Below are positions 52,675 through 61,812 of a DNA stretch of 64,000 nt, one piece after another (the first letter of the stretch is position 1; the number at the start of each line of letters is the position of its first letter). A program made the translations under genes and the position numbers. This DNA comes from Bradyrhizobium zhanjiangense (GTDB lineage: Bacteria; Pseudomonadota; Alphaproteobacteria; Rhizobiales; Xanthobacteraceae): contig NZ_CP022221.1 in the NCBI RefSeq assembly GCF_004114935.1, positions 9,197,001 to 9,261,000 of the forward strand, written 5' to 3'. Below the pieces are notes generated by a model. It was not told the origin of the DNA, searched no databases, and saw only the letters and a list, made by a program, of their open reading frames with translations.

Positions 52675-54468
52675 TTAAACCCCCGCCACCGACGCCCACA
52701 CATCAGCGAGCTTGCGCCGCAGCGCTTGCGTACGGGTCAGCGGCGCGGGGGTCTCGTCCTCTTCCGGCAGGCGCAGGCCGACGACGTTGACGCGGCCGCC
52801 GGAGATCGACCGTGCGACCAGCACGATCGTGTCCAGCGCAAGCTCGGCGCCCTCCTTCGGTGCGCGGTCGAGATGGACGTCGAAATAATCGGCCAGCGTC
52901 AGCTTGCCGTCGTCCGCGCCGAGCTTCACGCCGTAGATCTCGGCGAGCTCGGCAAGCGTGTGCTCGCCGGAGACCACGAAGTCGCCGAGCAGATGCGGAT
53001 CCGGCGCCGAGCTCGGCTGCATGTCGACGAAGAAGCGGTCGAGCGCCTCGGCCTTTTCCGGCGGCGCCAGCAGGTAGATGTAATCGCCGGGCGCGACCGG
53101 ATCGGCCTCCGTCGGCGTCAATATGCTCTCGTTGCGGATCACCAGCGTCGGCTTGGACCAGGACGGGATCAGGCCGCGGCGGAAATACAGGCTCTTCGGC
53201 CGCACCGGATAGCCGACCAGCTGCTGCTCGAGCTGGCCGGGCAGATCCAATTCGACGCGGCGCGGACCGCGCTCGGCGCGCGGCAGTGCGACATGCAGCT
53301 TGCGCGCGGCGGGCGCCAGCGTCCAGCCTTGCAGCAGCAGCGAGATGATGACGACGACGAAAGCGACGTCGAAATAGAGATAGGCCTTGGACAGGCCGAC
53401 CAGCATCGGGATCGACGCCAGGAAGATCGCGACGGCACCGCGTAAGCCCGTCCAGGCAATGAAGACCTTCTCGCGCCAGTTGAAGCGGAACGGCGCAAGG
53501 CACGCGAACACCGCGAGCGGCCGTGCGACCAGCATCAGCATGAGAGCGACGGCGACTGCCGGCAGCACGCTGGCACCGAGCCGGCTCGGCGAGACCAGGA
53601 GGCCAAGCAGCACGAACATCACGATCTGCGCCAGCCAGGTCGCGGCGTCCAGGAAGGCCACCACCGAATTATGCGCCCGCGTCGGCCGGTTGCCGATGAT
53701 GATGCCGGCGAGATAGACCGCGAGGAAGCCTGATGCGTGCATGATCTGCGAGCCGCCGAAGATGACGAGCGCGCCTGTCGTCACGAACGGCGCATGCAGG
53801 CCCTGCGGCAGCGCCACCTGATTGAGCGCGATCACGACCAGGCGTCCGCCGATGACGCCGACCACGGCACCCAGCACCGCCTCCTGGACGAATTCGATCA
53901 GCACATGGCCGGGCGAGCTCGATCCCAGCGAGATGTACTCGACCAACATGAGCGTGAGGAAGATCGCAAACGGATCGTTGGTGCCGGATTCCGCCTCCAG
54001 CGTCGCGCCGACGCGCGGGCGCAGGCGCAGACCCTGGGTGTGCACCAGCAGGAAAACCGCGGCGGCGTCGGTCGAAGCGACCACGGCGCCGACCAGCAGC
54101 GATTCCGTCCAGTTGAGATCGAGCGCGTATTTCGCGAATGGCGCCGTGATCAGCGCCGTCAGCAGCACGCCGATCGTCGCGAGCACCACGGAAGGCGCGA
54201 GCACGGTGCGGATGCTGGCAAAGCGCGTCCGCAAGCCGCCATCGAACAGGATCAAGGCGAGCGCGACCGAGCCGACCAGATAGGTGGTGCGGACGTCGTC
54301 GAACTGGAGCTGCCCGGGGCCGGAATCGCCCGCGAGCATGCCAATCGCAAGGAAGACGAGCAGCAGCGGCGCGCCGAAGCGCAGCGCAAGCAGGCTCGAG
54401 AGGATGCCGGCCATGACGAGGACAGCGCCGAGCAATATGGCGAGACTGACGGAGTCGAGGGAGGCCAT
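52675..54468 (-). CDS. potassium/proton antiporter (NhaP2/CvrA family, CPA1)
   Basis: 597 residues from ATG 54468. About twelve hydrophobic segments (for example LAILLGAVLVMAGILSSLLA) span residues 5-390, with the ion-binding motif VVASTDAAAVFLLV, the second motif EAESGTNDPFAIFL and GLRGAVAIFLASIPML. A cytosolic part with a TrkA-C-like domain (KSLYFRRGLIPSWSKPTLVI, then DYIYLLAPPEKAEALDRFFV) and a CorC/HlyC-like end follows. This is the layout of K+/H+ antiporters that protect against high cytosolic K+ or osmotic shifts. It is divergent from the mechanosensitive channel gene, fitting an osmoregulatory pair. Confidence 0.93.
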   Translation of the reverse strand: MASLDSVSLAILLGAVLVMAGILSSLLALRFGAPLLLVFLAIGMLAGDSGPGQLQFDDVRTTYLVGSVALALILFDGGLRTRFASIRTVLAPSVVLATIGVLLTALITAPFAKYALDLNWTESLLVGAVVASTDAAAVFLLVHTQGLRLRPRVGATLEAESGTNDPFAIFLTLMLVEYISLGSSSPGHVLIEFVQEAVLGAVVGVIGGRLVVIALNQVALPQGLHAPFVTTGALVIFGGSQIMHASGFLAVYLAGIIIGNRPTRAHNSVVAFLDAATWLAQIVMFVLLGLLVSPSRLGASVLPAVAVALMLMLVARPLAVFACLAPFRFNWREKVFIAWTGLRGAVAIFLASIPMLVGLSKAYLYFDVAFVVVIISLLLQGWTLAPAARKLHVALPRAERGPRRVELDLPGQLEQQLVGYPVRPKSLYFRRGLIPSWSKPTLVIRNESILTPTEADPVAPGDYIYLLAPPEKAEALDRFFVDMQPSSAPDPHLLGDFVVSGEHTLAELAEIYGVKLGADDGKLTLADYFDVHLDRAPKEGAELALDTIVLVARSISGGRVNVVGLRLPEEDETPAPLTRTQALRRKLADVWASVAGV

Positions 54469-54677
54469 CCACCTTCCGGGTACAAATCGCTGGAATTGCA
54501 TCCTTATCGTCGGCGGCCTCGCGCGCCAACCCATTTTCTCCCGCTCGCGGCAATCTGGCCGCATTTTGCGGCCTTAACGCGCATCACTTCGCGGTGTATC
54601 GATGGTCCGGCGGTGCCCTTTGTGGGATTCTGCGGCTCCCTCGAATCAATCGCCTGCTTCCCGACGAGACCGACCCG

Positions 54678-55994
54678 ATGGACATGGACCTCAAGGATTT
54701 CATGGAGTTCGTGCAGACCACCGCACGCAGTGTCGGGGCGGAAATCTCCTCACCCTGGTTCTACCTGCAATTCGGTCTCATCCTGACCGCGGCCGGCATC
54801 GCCTATGCGGCGGAGGCCGCCATTCGCATCCGCGTCGATATGACGTCGCTGGCGATGCGCTGGCCGCTGCCGCTCCGGCACTTCGTCCGGGTGATGGTCG
54901 CAAGCGCCTCGACGGCGGTGTTCACGCTGCTCGTGATCATTTCACGCGTGGTGATGTACCATGCGACCTGGCCGAGCCGCAGCTATCTGTTGATGGTCGC
55001 GGCCAAGCTCGGGCTGGCGTGGCTCGTGATCCGGCTGCTCACCTCGGTGCTGCGCAACGCCTTCATCGTCAAGCTGGTCTCGATCACGGCGTGGTTCGTC
55101 GCCGCGCTTTCCATCCTCGGCCAACTCGATGCGACGGTCGAGTTGCTCGATTCCTTCGCCATCGTGCTCGGGGGCCTGCGGCTGACCCCGCTGTTGGCGC
55201 TCAAGGCCGGCGCGCTGCTGCTGATCGCGCTCTGGCTGACCAACATCGCGAGCAATTTCGCCGAGAGCCGGATCAATGCGACCACCGACCTGACGCCATC
55301 GGTGCAGGTGCTGCTGGTGAAAATCATCCGCATCGGGCTGCTTGCGGTTGCGATCGTGATCGCGCTCGGCGCGGTCGGGATCGATCTGTCGGCGCTCGCG
55401 GTATTCTCCGGCGCGGTCGGCGTCGGCATCGGTATCGGCCTGCAGAAGATCGTCGCCAATTTCATCTCGGGGATCATCCTGCTCGCCGACAAGTCGGTGA
55501 AGCCCGGTGACCTCGTCACCATCGGCGACAACACCGGGCGCATCAGCGCGATGAAGACGCGCTATATTTCAGTCGCCGCCGGCGACGGCCGCGAATTCCT
55601 GGTGCCGAACGAGGATCTGGTGACGCAGAAGGTCGTCAACTGGACCTATACCGACAAGAACACGCTGGTGAAGATCGCCTTCGGCACCAATTACGACGCC
55701 GATCCACGCCTGGTCTGCAAGCTCGCCGCCGAGACCGCCGCCGCCCATCCGCGCGCGCAGAAGGGCAAGCCGCCGAATTGCATTTTGACCGAGTTCGCCG
55801 AGGCCGGCATGAAGTTCTCGCTGACCCTGTGGCTCGCCGATCCCGACGGCATGGACACCGTCAAGAGCGACGTGATGCTGGCGCTGTGGGACGCCTTCAA
55901 GCGCGAGGGCATCCGGGTTCCCTACCCCGTCCGCGAAATCCGCATTCGGGGTGGCGCGCTACCGGTGGAAACCACCGTAGAAGTCCCGAATTAG
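54678..55994 (+). CDS. mechanosensitive ion channel, MscS family
   Basis: 438 residues from ATG 54678. There are about five to six membrane segments, beginning with WFYLQFGLILTAAGIAYAAE. The pore helix (TM3 of MscS) is VFSGAVGVGIGIGLQKIVAN followed by FISGIILLADKSVKPGDLV, the defining Gly/Ala-rich block. A beta domain follows (FLVPNEDLVTQKVVNW), and a C-terminal alpha/beta part ends EIRIRGGALPVE. It releases solutes on osmotic downshock. It is divergent from the K+/H+ antiporter gene. Confidence 0.94.
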   Translation: MDMDLKDFMEFVQTTARSVGAEISSPWFYLQFGLILTAAGIAYAAEAAIRIRVDMTSLAMRWPLPLRHFVRVMVASASTAVFTLLVIISRVVMYHATWPSRSYLLMVAAKLGLAWLVIRLLTSVLRNAFIVKLVSITAWFVAALSILGQLDATVELLDSFAIVLGGLRLTPLLALKAGALLLIALWLTNIASNFAESRINATTDLTPSVQVLLVKIIRIGLLAVAIVIALGAVGIDLSALAVFSGAVGVGIGIGLQKIVANFISGIILLADKSVKPGDLVTIGDNTGRISAMKTRYISVAAGDGREFLVPNEDLVTQKVVNWTYTDKNTLVKIAFGTNYDADPRLVCKLAAETAAAHPRAQKGKPPNCILTEFAEAGMKFSLTLWLADPDGMDTVKSDVMLALWDAFKREGIRVPYPVREIRIRGGALPVETTVEVPN

Positions 55995-56123
55995 GCCCGC
56001 TTTTGGGTGCAAAGATCACGCTCGGCTTGCATGAAGGCCCGCAATCATTAAATTAGGGCCTGAAATCAAGCCTTTCCGCCGAACATCGAAATCAGGCCCC
56101 CGAGCCCGGAAGACAGTTCCCGC

Positions 56124-56942
56124 ATGAGCTACGTCGAAGCCACCGATACCGCCCTGCGCAAGACCGGACAGATCAAGCTGCATGGGCCGAGCGCCTTTGC
56201 CGGCATGCGCAAGGCGGGCGCACTGGTGGCCAAGTGCCTCGACGAGCTCACCGACATCGTCGGGCCCGGCGTGCCGACCTCGCGCATCGACGAATTCGTC
56301 CGCGACTTCGCCTTCAGCAACAACGCCTATCCGGCGACGCTGATGTATCGCGGCTACCGTTACTCGACCTGCACCTCGCTCAATCACGTGGTCTGCCACG
56401 GCATGCCCGGCGACCGCCCGCTGAAGGAAGGCGACATCGTCAACATCGACGTCACCTTCATCGTCGACGGCTGGTACGGCGATTCCAGCCGGATGTATGC
56501 GGTCGGCCCGATCGCCCGGAAGGCCGAGCGGCTGATCGAAGTCACCTATGAAGCGATGATGCGCGGCATCGCCGCGGTGAAGCCCGGCGCCACCACCGGC
56601 GACATCGGCTACGCCATCCAGAGTTTCGTCGAGCCGCAGGGCATGAGCGTGGTGCGCGATTTCTGCGGCCACGGCCTCGGGCGCATGTTCCACGACGAGC
56701 CGAACATCATCCATATCGGCCGGCCCGGCGAAGGCGTGCAGCTCAAGCCCGGCATGTTCTTCACCATCGAGCCGATGATCAATCTCGGCAAGCCGCACGT
56801 CAAAATCCTCTCCGACGGCTGGACCGCAGTCACCCGCGACCGCTCGCTGTCGGCGCAGTTCGAGCATTCGGTCGGCGTGACGGCGACGGGCGTCGAGATC
56901 TTCACGCTGTCGGAGCGGCACGGCGAGAAGCAGATCGGGTGA
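56124..56942 (+). CDS. map: methionine aminopeptidase, type I
   Basis: 272-residue cytosolic dimetal peptidase removing the initiator methionine. Metal ligands are recognisable: the Asp pair in GDIVNIDVTFIVDGWYGDSS, His in DFCGHGLGRMFHDEP, and Glu in FTIEPMINLG and LSAQFEHSVGVT. The length and the block TSLNHVVCHGMPG are typical. It stands between mscS and the dioxygenase, probably transcribed alone. Confidence 0.97.
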   Translation: MSYVEATDTALRKTGQIKLHGPSAFAGMRKAGALVAKCLDELTDIVGPGVPTSRIDEFVRDFAFSNNAYPATLMYRGYRYSTCTSLNHVVCHGMPGDRPLKEGDIVNIDVTFIVDGWYGDSSRMYAVGPIARKAERLIEVTYEAMMRGIAAVKPGATTGDIGYAIQSFVEPQGMSVVRDFCGHGLGRMFHDEPNIIHIGRPGEGVQLKPGMFFTIEPMINLGKPHVKILSDGWTAVTRDRSLSAQFEHSVGVTATGVEIFTLSERHGEKQIG

Positions 56943-57023
56943 TTGCCGGCACCATCGCAGCGCGATCTTGCCGTCCTCTCGGCCGATCACGATCTCCCGC
57001 CAGAGCTAATGGGAGAGAGATGA

Positions 57024-57845
57024 GTGAACGGATCGACGCGGCGCGGATTCCTGGCGTTTGTATCGGCCAGTGCGGCGGGATTGCTCCAGAGCGGCGCGAA
57101 GGCCGCTCCCGCTTCAACGGACGCTGAGCCGGCCTGCATCCTGACGCCCCAGGCGGAGGAAGGGCCGTTCTATGCCGACCCGAAACTCGTTCGGTCCGAC
57201 ATCACGGAGGGCAGGCCCGGTGTGCCACTGACACTGCGGCTGCGCGTGATCGAAGCCGGGCCCTGCATGGCAATCAGGGACGCCCGGGTCGACATCTGGC
57301 ATTGCGATGCAAAAGGCCTCTATTCGGCGTTTCCCGGCCAGGGCGACGGCCACAACATCGACGCGACCAGCAAGACGTTTTTGCGCGGCACGCAGATGAC
57401 CGACGAGGCCGGCTGGGTTGCGTTCAATACCATCTATCCCGGCTGGTACGACGGCCGCGCCACGCACATCCATTTCAAGGTATTTTTCGACGACCGCACG
57501 GTGCTGACCGGGCAGACTTTCCTGCCGGACGCACTGAACGAGTTCATCTACATCAACGTTCCCGCCTACAAGGACCGCGCCCGGCAGCGCACGATCATCA
57601 ACGCCAATGACCTCGTAATCGGACGCTCCGATCCCGAGCATCGCGCTTTCTGCGCGGTGAAGGAGGAGCGCGACCGCTACGTTGCGACGCTGACGCTCGG
57701 CGTCGACCGCCGCACCGATGCGACCGTCGGGCGCCGCGGACCTCCGCCGGGTCCACCGCCGTCAGGCATGGGCGGATCGATGTTCGGCCGCCCGATCAAG
57801 GACAGGCTCGCCGCACTGGTGCCGGGGTTGAAGCCGGGGCGCTAG
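57024..57845 (+). CDS. Tat-exported intradiol ring-cleavage dioxygenase-like protein
   Basis: 273 residues from GTG 57024 with GGGAGAGAGA upstream. The N-terminus carries a Tat motif ([20 protein letters not shown]). The catalytic fold resembles protocatechuate 3,4-dioxygenase beta: [34 protein letters not shown] strand (read as [14 protein letters not shown]) and [17 protein letters not shown]. The last supplies a Tyr and the His-x-His iron ligands; a further Tyr is in the GPFY segment. It should bind Fe(III) and cleave a catechol outside the cytoplasm. Such exported homologues have unclear substrates. A Pro/Gly-rich C-terminus ([16 protein letters not shown]) follows. Confidence 0.88.
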   Translation: MNGSTRRGFLAFVSASAAGLLQSGAKAAPASTDAEPACILTPQAEEGPFYADPKLVRSDITEGRPGVPLTLRLRVIEAGPCMAIRDARVDIWHCDAKGLYSAFPGQGDGHNIDATSKTFLRGTQMTDEAGWVAFNTIYPGWYDGRATHIHFKVFFDDRTVLTGQTFLPDALNEFIYINVPAYKDRARQRTIINANDLVIGRSDPEHRAFCAVKEERDRYVATLTLGVDRRTDATVGRRGPPPGPPPSGMGGSMFGRPIKDRLAALVPGLKPGR

Positions 57846-57877
57846 AGCTGCGTCTCTGACGTCTGGTTCACTCAATG

Positions 57878-57983
57878 TCATTCCGGGGCGCGACGAAGTC
57901 GTGAGCCCGGAATCCATTCAGCCGCGTACGCTGTGGCCCGATGGATTCCGGGCTCTCTCGCTCCGCTCGAGCCGCGGAATGAT
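57878..57983. repeat. GTCATTCCGGGG-headed REP doublet (family R3)
   Basis: A 106-bp doublet with left head GTCATTCCGGGGCGCGACGA and right arm GATTCCGGGCTCTCTCGCTC ending GCGGAATGATGG. A single related unit lies at 35830-35869. An in-frame GTG at 57901 inside it makes a false upstream extension of radC. Confidence 0.85.
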
Positions 57984-58074
57984 GGAATGGACTGTTGGGG
58001 TCACAACGCCAGAGCGGCGCCGTGCCGCAATTGACGGTTGCAAAAACGCTGGCCCCCGGCAATGCTGGCGGCCG

Positions 58075-58788
58075 ATGCCCGCCAAGCCAGACCACGACAA
58101 GAGCAAGCCTGAGGACACGCCGCATTATCACGGCCATCGCGAGCGGCTGCGCGAGCGCTTCTACAGCGCGGGCGCGGATGCGCTCAGCGACTACGAGCTG
58201 CTGGAGATGGCGCTGTTTGCCGCGCTGCCGCGGCGGGACACAAAACCGCTGGCGAAGACGCTGATCAAGACGTTTGGTTCGTTCGCCGAGGTCGTGCATG
58301 CCCCCGTGGCGCGCCTGCGCGAGGTGGACGGCGTCGGCGAGGCCGCGATCCACCAGCTCAAGCTGATCGCAGCGGCGGCGCACCGCGTCGCCAAAGGCGA
58401 GGTCAACAGCCGCAACGCGCTGTCGTCCTGGAACGAGGTGATCGACTATTGCCGCACCAGCATGGCGTTCGCCGACAAGGAGCAATTCCGCCTGCTCTTC
58501 CTCGACAAGCGCAACCAGCTCATCGCCGACGAGGTGCAGCAGACCGGCACCGTCGACCACACCCCGGTCTATCCACGCGAGGTGATCAAGCGCGCGCTCG
58601 AGCTCTCCGCGACCGCGCTGATCCTGGTGCACAACCACCCCTCAGGCGATCCCTCGCCCTCGCAGGCCGACATCCAGATGACCAAGGCGATCATCGACAT
58701 CGCAAAGCCGCTGGGGATTTCCGTGCACGACCACATCATCGTCGGCAGAAGCGGGCACGCCAGCCTGCGCGGGATGCGGTTGATCTAA
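58075..58788 (+). CDS. radC: RadC family JAMM-type protein
   Basis: 237 residues from ATG 58075. The N-terminal helix-hairpin-helix-like region ([20 protein letters not shown] and [16 protein letters not shown]) precedes a JAB1/MPN metalloprotease-like domain. Its zinc motif is [19 protein letters not shown], and the strand [17 protein letters not shown] precedes it. Despite the name, RadC proteins have not been shown to repair DNA; their biochemical role is unsettled. The region upstream of 58075 is an R3 repeat and is excluded. Confidence 0.93.
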   Translation: MPAKPDHDKSKPEDTPHYHGHRERLRERFYSAGADALSDYELLEMALFAALPRRDTKPLAKTLIKTFGSFAEVVHAPVARLREVDGVGEAAIHQLKLIAAAAHRVAKGEVNSRNALSSWNEVIDYCRTSMAFADKEQFRLLFLDKRNQLIADEVQQTGTVDHTPVYPREVIKRALELSATALILVHNHPSGDPSPSQADIQMTKAIIDIAKPLGISVHDHIIVGRSGHASLRGMRLI

Positions 58789-58836
58789 GGCACTCTAAAT
58801 TGTCCTTTCATGGCGCGCCTTGCTAGCGCTTGTCGC

Positions 58837-59211
58837 TTACGGTTCGACCCAGCGCTGCACCGCTTCGACTGTGTCGGCCGGCGTGGTGTTGAAGCAGATC
58901 GCGGCTTCCGGCGCCAGGCGGTGGACGAGGTTGAGCACCTTCTCGAACAGCAGCAGCCGTTCCTTCGGCTCGCGGAGCCCGGCGCCGATCACGATGCAGT
59001 CGAAGCGCTCGTCGCGCAGCGCCGCCGTCACGGCGGCCTCGGCGGTCGCATCGAGATCGATCAGACAGCTCGTGACCTCGAAGCCGAGGCCGCGCAAACG
59101 CAAGAGCTGGGCCTCGATGTAGCTGCGGACATGTTCGGGCGTGAGCTGCGGGAATGCGCTATAATCCGCATTGCCGGGCTCGATGCCGATCGCGAGGACA
59201 TGCTTGGCCAT
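58837..59211 (-). CDS. conserved hypothetical protein, Rossmann-like
   Basis: 124 residues: MAKHVLAIGIEPGNADYSAF opens an alpha/beta protein with strands SCLIDLDATAE and RFDCIVIGAGLREPKERLLL followed by helix EKVLNLVHRLAPEA and AICFNTTPADTV. There is no signal peptide. The alternation suggests a small flavodoxin-like or nucleotide-binding fold, but no catalytic motif is evident. I recall similar unannotated proteins in Rhizobiales. Confidence 0.68.
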   Translation of the reverse strand: MAKHVLAIGIEPGNADYSAFPQLTPEHVRSYIEAQLLRLRGLGFEVTSCLIDLDATAEAAVTAALRDERFDCIVIGAGLREPKERLLLFEKVLNLVHRLAPEAAICFNTTPADTVEAVQRWVEP

Positions 59212-59312
59212 GCGGATCTCCCAACGGAATCACCTGTTCTGCTAACCGATTCCCTCCGGTCCGGTTCCCGTGAGAACTCGCCGCGTCATCGTCGCGGCAA
59301 TGCTGAACGAGC

Positions 59313-60005
59313 CTACTGACGCAGCATGATCAGCGGATCGGCGGTGTCGGGGACGCGCCGCCACTGCGCGTTGTCGTCGGCCTCGAACTGCCAGGCCTCG
59401 CCCGCCTTCGACATCAGGATGATCTGGCCGCGCTCGAGCCGCCATTGCGTCGGGTTGAACTGCGCGATCGCCGCGTCGCATTTCGGCTTGAGGAAGACCT
59501 GGAAATTGTCCGGGCCCGCCTCGGTGTTGGTCAGCGTCAGCCCGCACACCGGCTGACCGTTGCCACGCACCATCGACCAGTCGCCGATCATCTGGTCCAT
59601 CGACTTGGCCATCGAGCGCGCGGCGGCGAGATCTTGCAGGATGTAGACGCCTTCGCCCTGGCGCAGGCCCTCGAAGATGCCGGCCTCGACCTCGGTGAAA
59701 TCGATCACGGCTTCACCGGTTGCGTCCTGCAAGCGGACGATGTCGAGACCTCGAACGTTCCAGGCGACGATGTCCTTGGTGAAAGGCAGCGCGGTCTTGC
59801 AGGCCGGCTCCAGCTCCAGCTTAAAACCCTGGCCCGCGGCGTCAGCCTTGAGCGTGACGACGCAGGTCTTGCTGCGCTCGGTGGTCGACAGCTCCCACTG
59901 CCCAGGCATCTGCTTCTTCAGGGTCGTCGCATCCTGCGCATGCGCGATGCCGATCGCGGCCAAGCAGGCCGCGACGGCGAATGCAACGCCCCGAAGAGCT
60001 CTCAT
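59313..60005 (-). CDS. AprI/Inh-type metalloprotease inhibitor family protein, two domains
   Basis: 230 residues. The signal peptide is FAVAACLAAIGIAHAQ. Two tandem AprI/Inh-like eight-stranded barrel domains follow: about 30-125 (MPGQWELSTTERSKTCVVTL, with two Cys) and 140-230 (GDWSMVRGNGQPVCGLTLTN, with two Cys and ending VPDTADPLIMLRQ). Family members inhibit alkaline (serralysin-type) metalloproteases in the periplasm; no such protease is encoded here. The start ATG overlaps the upstream dehydrogenase stop by one base (TGATG), so the two are translationally coupled. Confidence 0.85.
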   Translation of the reverse strand: MRALRGVAFAVAACLAAIGIAHAQDATTLKKQMPGQWELSTTERSKTCVVTLKADAAGQGFKLELEPACKTALPFTKDIVAWNVRGLDIVRLQDATGEAVIDFTEVEAGIFEGLRQGEGVYILQDLAAARSMAKSMDQMIGDWSMVRGNGQPVCGLTLTNTEAGPDNFQVFLKPKCDAAIAQFNPTQWRLERGQIILMSKAGEAWQFEADDNAQWRRVPDTADPLIMLRQ

Positions 60006-60994
60006 CAGCGCCCCCTGAACGGCGTTTCCGCAACCGGCGTCAGCGGCGCCTTGCCGGCGAACCAGGACTTGAGATTGTCGACCACGAGCTGGTCCATCGC
60101 GTTGCGTGTCACCACCGAGGCCGAGCCGATATGCGGCAGCAGCACGACGTTCTGCATGGACTTGAGCTCGTCCGGCACGTTCGGCTCTGCCGCGAACACG
60201 TCAAGGCCGGCGGCGAGAATGGTGCCGGATTTCAGCGCCTGCACCAGCGCCGGCTCGTCCACCACCGAGCCGCGCGCGACATTGATCAGCACGCCGCGCG
60301 GGCCGAGTGCCTTGAGCACCTCGGCATTGATCATCTTGTTCGTGCTGGCGCCGCCGGGCACGATCACCATCAGCGTGTCCACCGCCTTCGCCATCTCGAT
60401 CAAATCAGGATAGTGCTTGTAGGAGACGTCCTTGGACGGATTGCGAGAATGGTAGACCACCGGCACCAGCGATGCATCGAGCCGGCGCGCGATGGCTTGC
60501 CCGATCCGGCCCATGCCGACGATGCCGACCTTGCGGTCACGCAGCGAGCCGACGCTAAGCGGATAGTTCTGCGTCTGCCATAGTCCGGAGCGGACGTAGC
60601 GGTCGGCCTTGATGAACTCGCGCAGGGTGGAGATCAGAAGGCCCATCGCAACGTCAGCGACCTCCTCGGTCAGGACGTCGGGCGTGTTGGTGACGATGAT
60701 GTTGTGCTCGGCCGCGTATTTGGCGTCGATGTGGTCGTAACCGACGCCGAAGCTCGCCACCATCTCGATCTTGGGCAGCTGCGACAGCGATTCCTTGTCG
60801 GCACGCACGGTGTGATAGGTCACGGCGACGCCGCGGATCCTGTCGCGCACGGCCGGCGTCAGTCGCTCGAGGTCACCACGCGTCTCGGCCTTGTGCACGA
60901 CGAAATGGTCGGAAAACCCGTTCTCGAGGATCGGCCGCACCGGCCCATAGATCAGAAGGTCGATCTTTTCGGACGAAATCGAACCGGTAGACAT
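60005..60994 (-). CDS. D-isomer-specific 2-hydroxyacid dehydrogenase (GhrA/GHPR-like)
   Basis: 329-residue cytosolic NAD(P)H-dependent reductase of 2-oxoacids such as glyoxylate or hydroxypyruvate. The nucleotide-binding motif is KVGIVGMGRIGQAIARRL. Catalytic residues are Arg in LINVARGSVVDEPALV, Glu in DVFAAEPNVPDEL and His in VVLLPHIGSASV. Position and length fit the family. Its ATG overlaps the stop of the ABC permease gene by one base, and its stop overlaps the next gene in the same way. This puts it in the transporter operon and suggests that it acts on the imported compound. Confidence 0.92.
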   Translation of the reverse strand: MSTGSISSEKIDLLIYGPVRPILENGFSDHFVVHKAETRGDLERLTPAVRDRIRGVAVTYHTVRADKESLSQLPKIEMVASFGVGYDHIDAKYAAEHNIIVTNTPDVLTEEVADVAMGLLISTLREFIKADRYVRSGLWQTQNYPLSVGSLRDRKVGIVGMGRIGQAIARRLDASLVPVVYHSRNPSKDVSYKHYPDLIEMAKAVDTLMVIVPGGASTNKMINAEVLKALGPRGVLINVARGSVVDEPALVQALKSGTILAAGLDVFAAEPNVPDELKSMQNVVLLPHIGSASVVTRNAMDQLVVDNLKSWFAGKAPLTPVAETPFRGR

Positions 60995-61812
60995 CAGTTT
61001 TCCTTTCCAAGCGCGCTCTCATGCCAGCGCCGTAAAACGAGGTGCGAAACTAGCGCCAGCACCCCATAGATGACAATCCCGGCGAGTGACAACAAAAGCA
61101 GCGCCGCGAACATTCGGGGTATGTTCAATCGATAGCCTGACTCGGCGATCCTGTAGGCGAGCCCAGAGCCGGCACCCGCCGTTCCCGCCGCGATCTCGGC
61201 CACGACCGCACCGATCAGCGACAGGCCGCCGGCAATGCGCAAGCCGCCGAGAATGTAGGGCAGCGCCGCGGGCAGCTTGAGAAAGCGCAGGGTCTGTGGC
61301 GGCGAGGCGCCATAGAGCTGGAACAAGCCGGCGAGATTGCGGTCAACCGAATTGAGCCCAAGCGTGGTGTTGGACAGCACCGGAAAAAAGGCGACGATGA
61401 AGGCGCAGACCACCACCGCGGTCTGCTGCTCCAGATAGATCAGGAGCAGCGGCGCAATCGCGATGACAGGCGTCACCTGGAGGACAACGGCGTAGGGGAA
61501 CAGCGAATACTCGACCCATTTCGACTGATTGAACAGCAGCGCCAGCGCGATGCCGCCGATGCTGGCCGCGATAAAACCCTCGAGCGTAGTCAGAAGCGTG
61601 GTCGCAAGCGATTGTGACAGCACTGCCCAGTCCTTGACCAGCGTCAGGACGATGATTGAGGGCGCCGGCAGCACGTAGGGCGGAATCTCCTTGATGCGGA
61701 CCACCAGTTCCCAGGCGAGGAGGCCGGCCGCGAACACGATGACGGGCAGCACGAAGCGCATCGCGCGTTGCGCGCCGGACGGTTTTACGGTGGCGACAGG
61801 TTGCGCGTTCAT
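60994..61812 (-). CDS. ABC transporter permease, SsuC/ThiX-like
   Basis: 272-residue inner-membrane protein from ATG 61812, with ATGA overlap with the ATPase gene. Six hydrophobic segments are visible, from FVLPVIVFAAGLLAWELVV to LLLLSLAGIVIYGVLALVSH. The EAA loop region is LFQLYGASPPQTLRFLKLPA followed by ALPYILGGLRIAGGLSLIG. This is the taurine/nitrate/pyrimidine-precursor permease family. It pairs with the downstream-strand ATPase and NMT1-type binding protein. Confidence 0.93.
   Translation of the reverse strand: MNAQPVATVKPSGAQRAMRFVLPVIVFAAGLLAWELVVRIKEIPPYVLPAPSIIVLTLVKDWAVLSQSLATTLLTTLEGFIAASIGGIALALLFNQSKWVEYSLFPYAVVLQVTPVIAIAPLLLIYLEQQTAVVVCAFIVAFFPVLSNTTLGLNSVDRNLAGLFQLYGASPPQTLRFLKLPAALPYILGGLRIAGGLSLIGAVVAEIAAGTAGAGSGLAYRIAESGYRLNIPRMFAALLLLSLAGIVIYGVLALVSHLVLRRWHESALGKEN

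Noticed and set aside
57901..58074. In-frame upstream extension of radC from a GTG
   Set aside because: It lies in an R3 repeat and reads as repeat translation; the conserved protein begins at ATG 58075.
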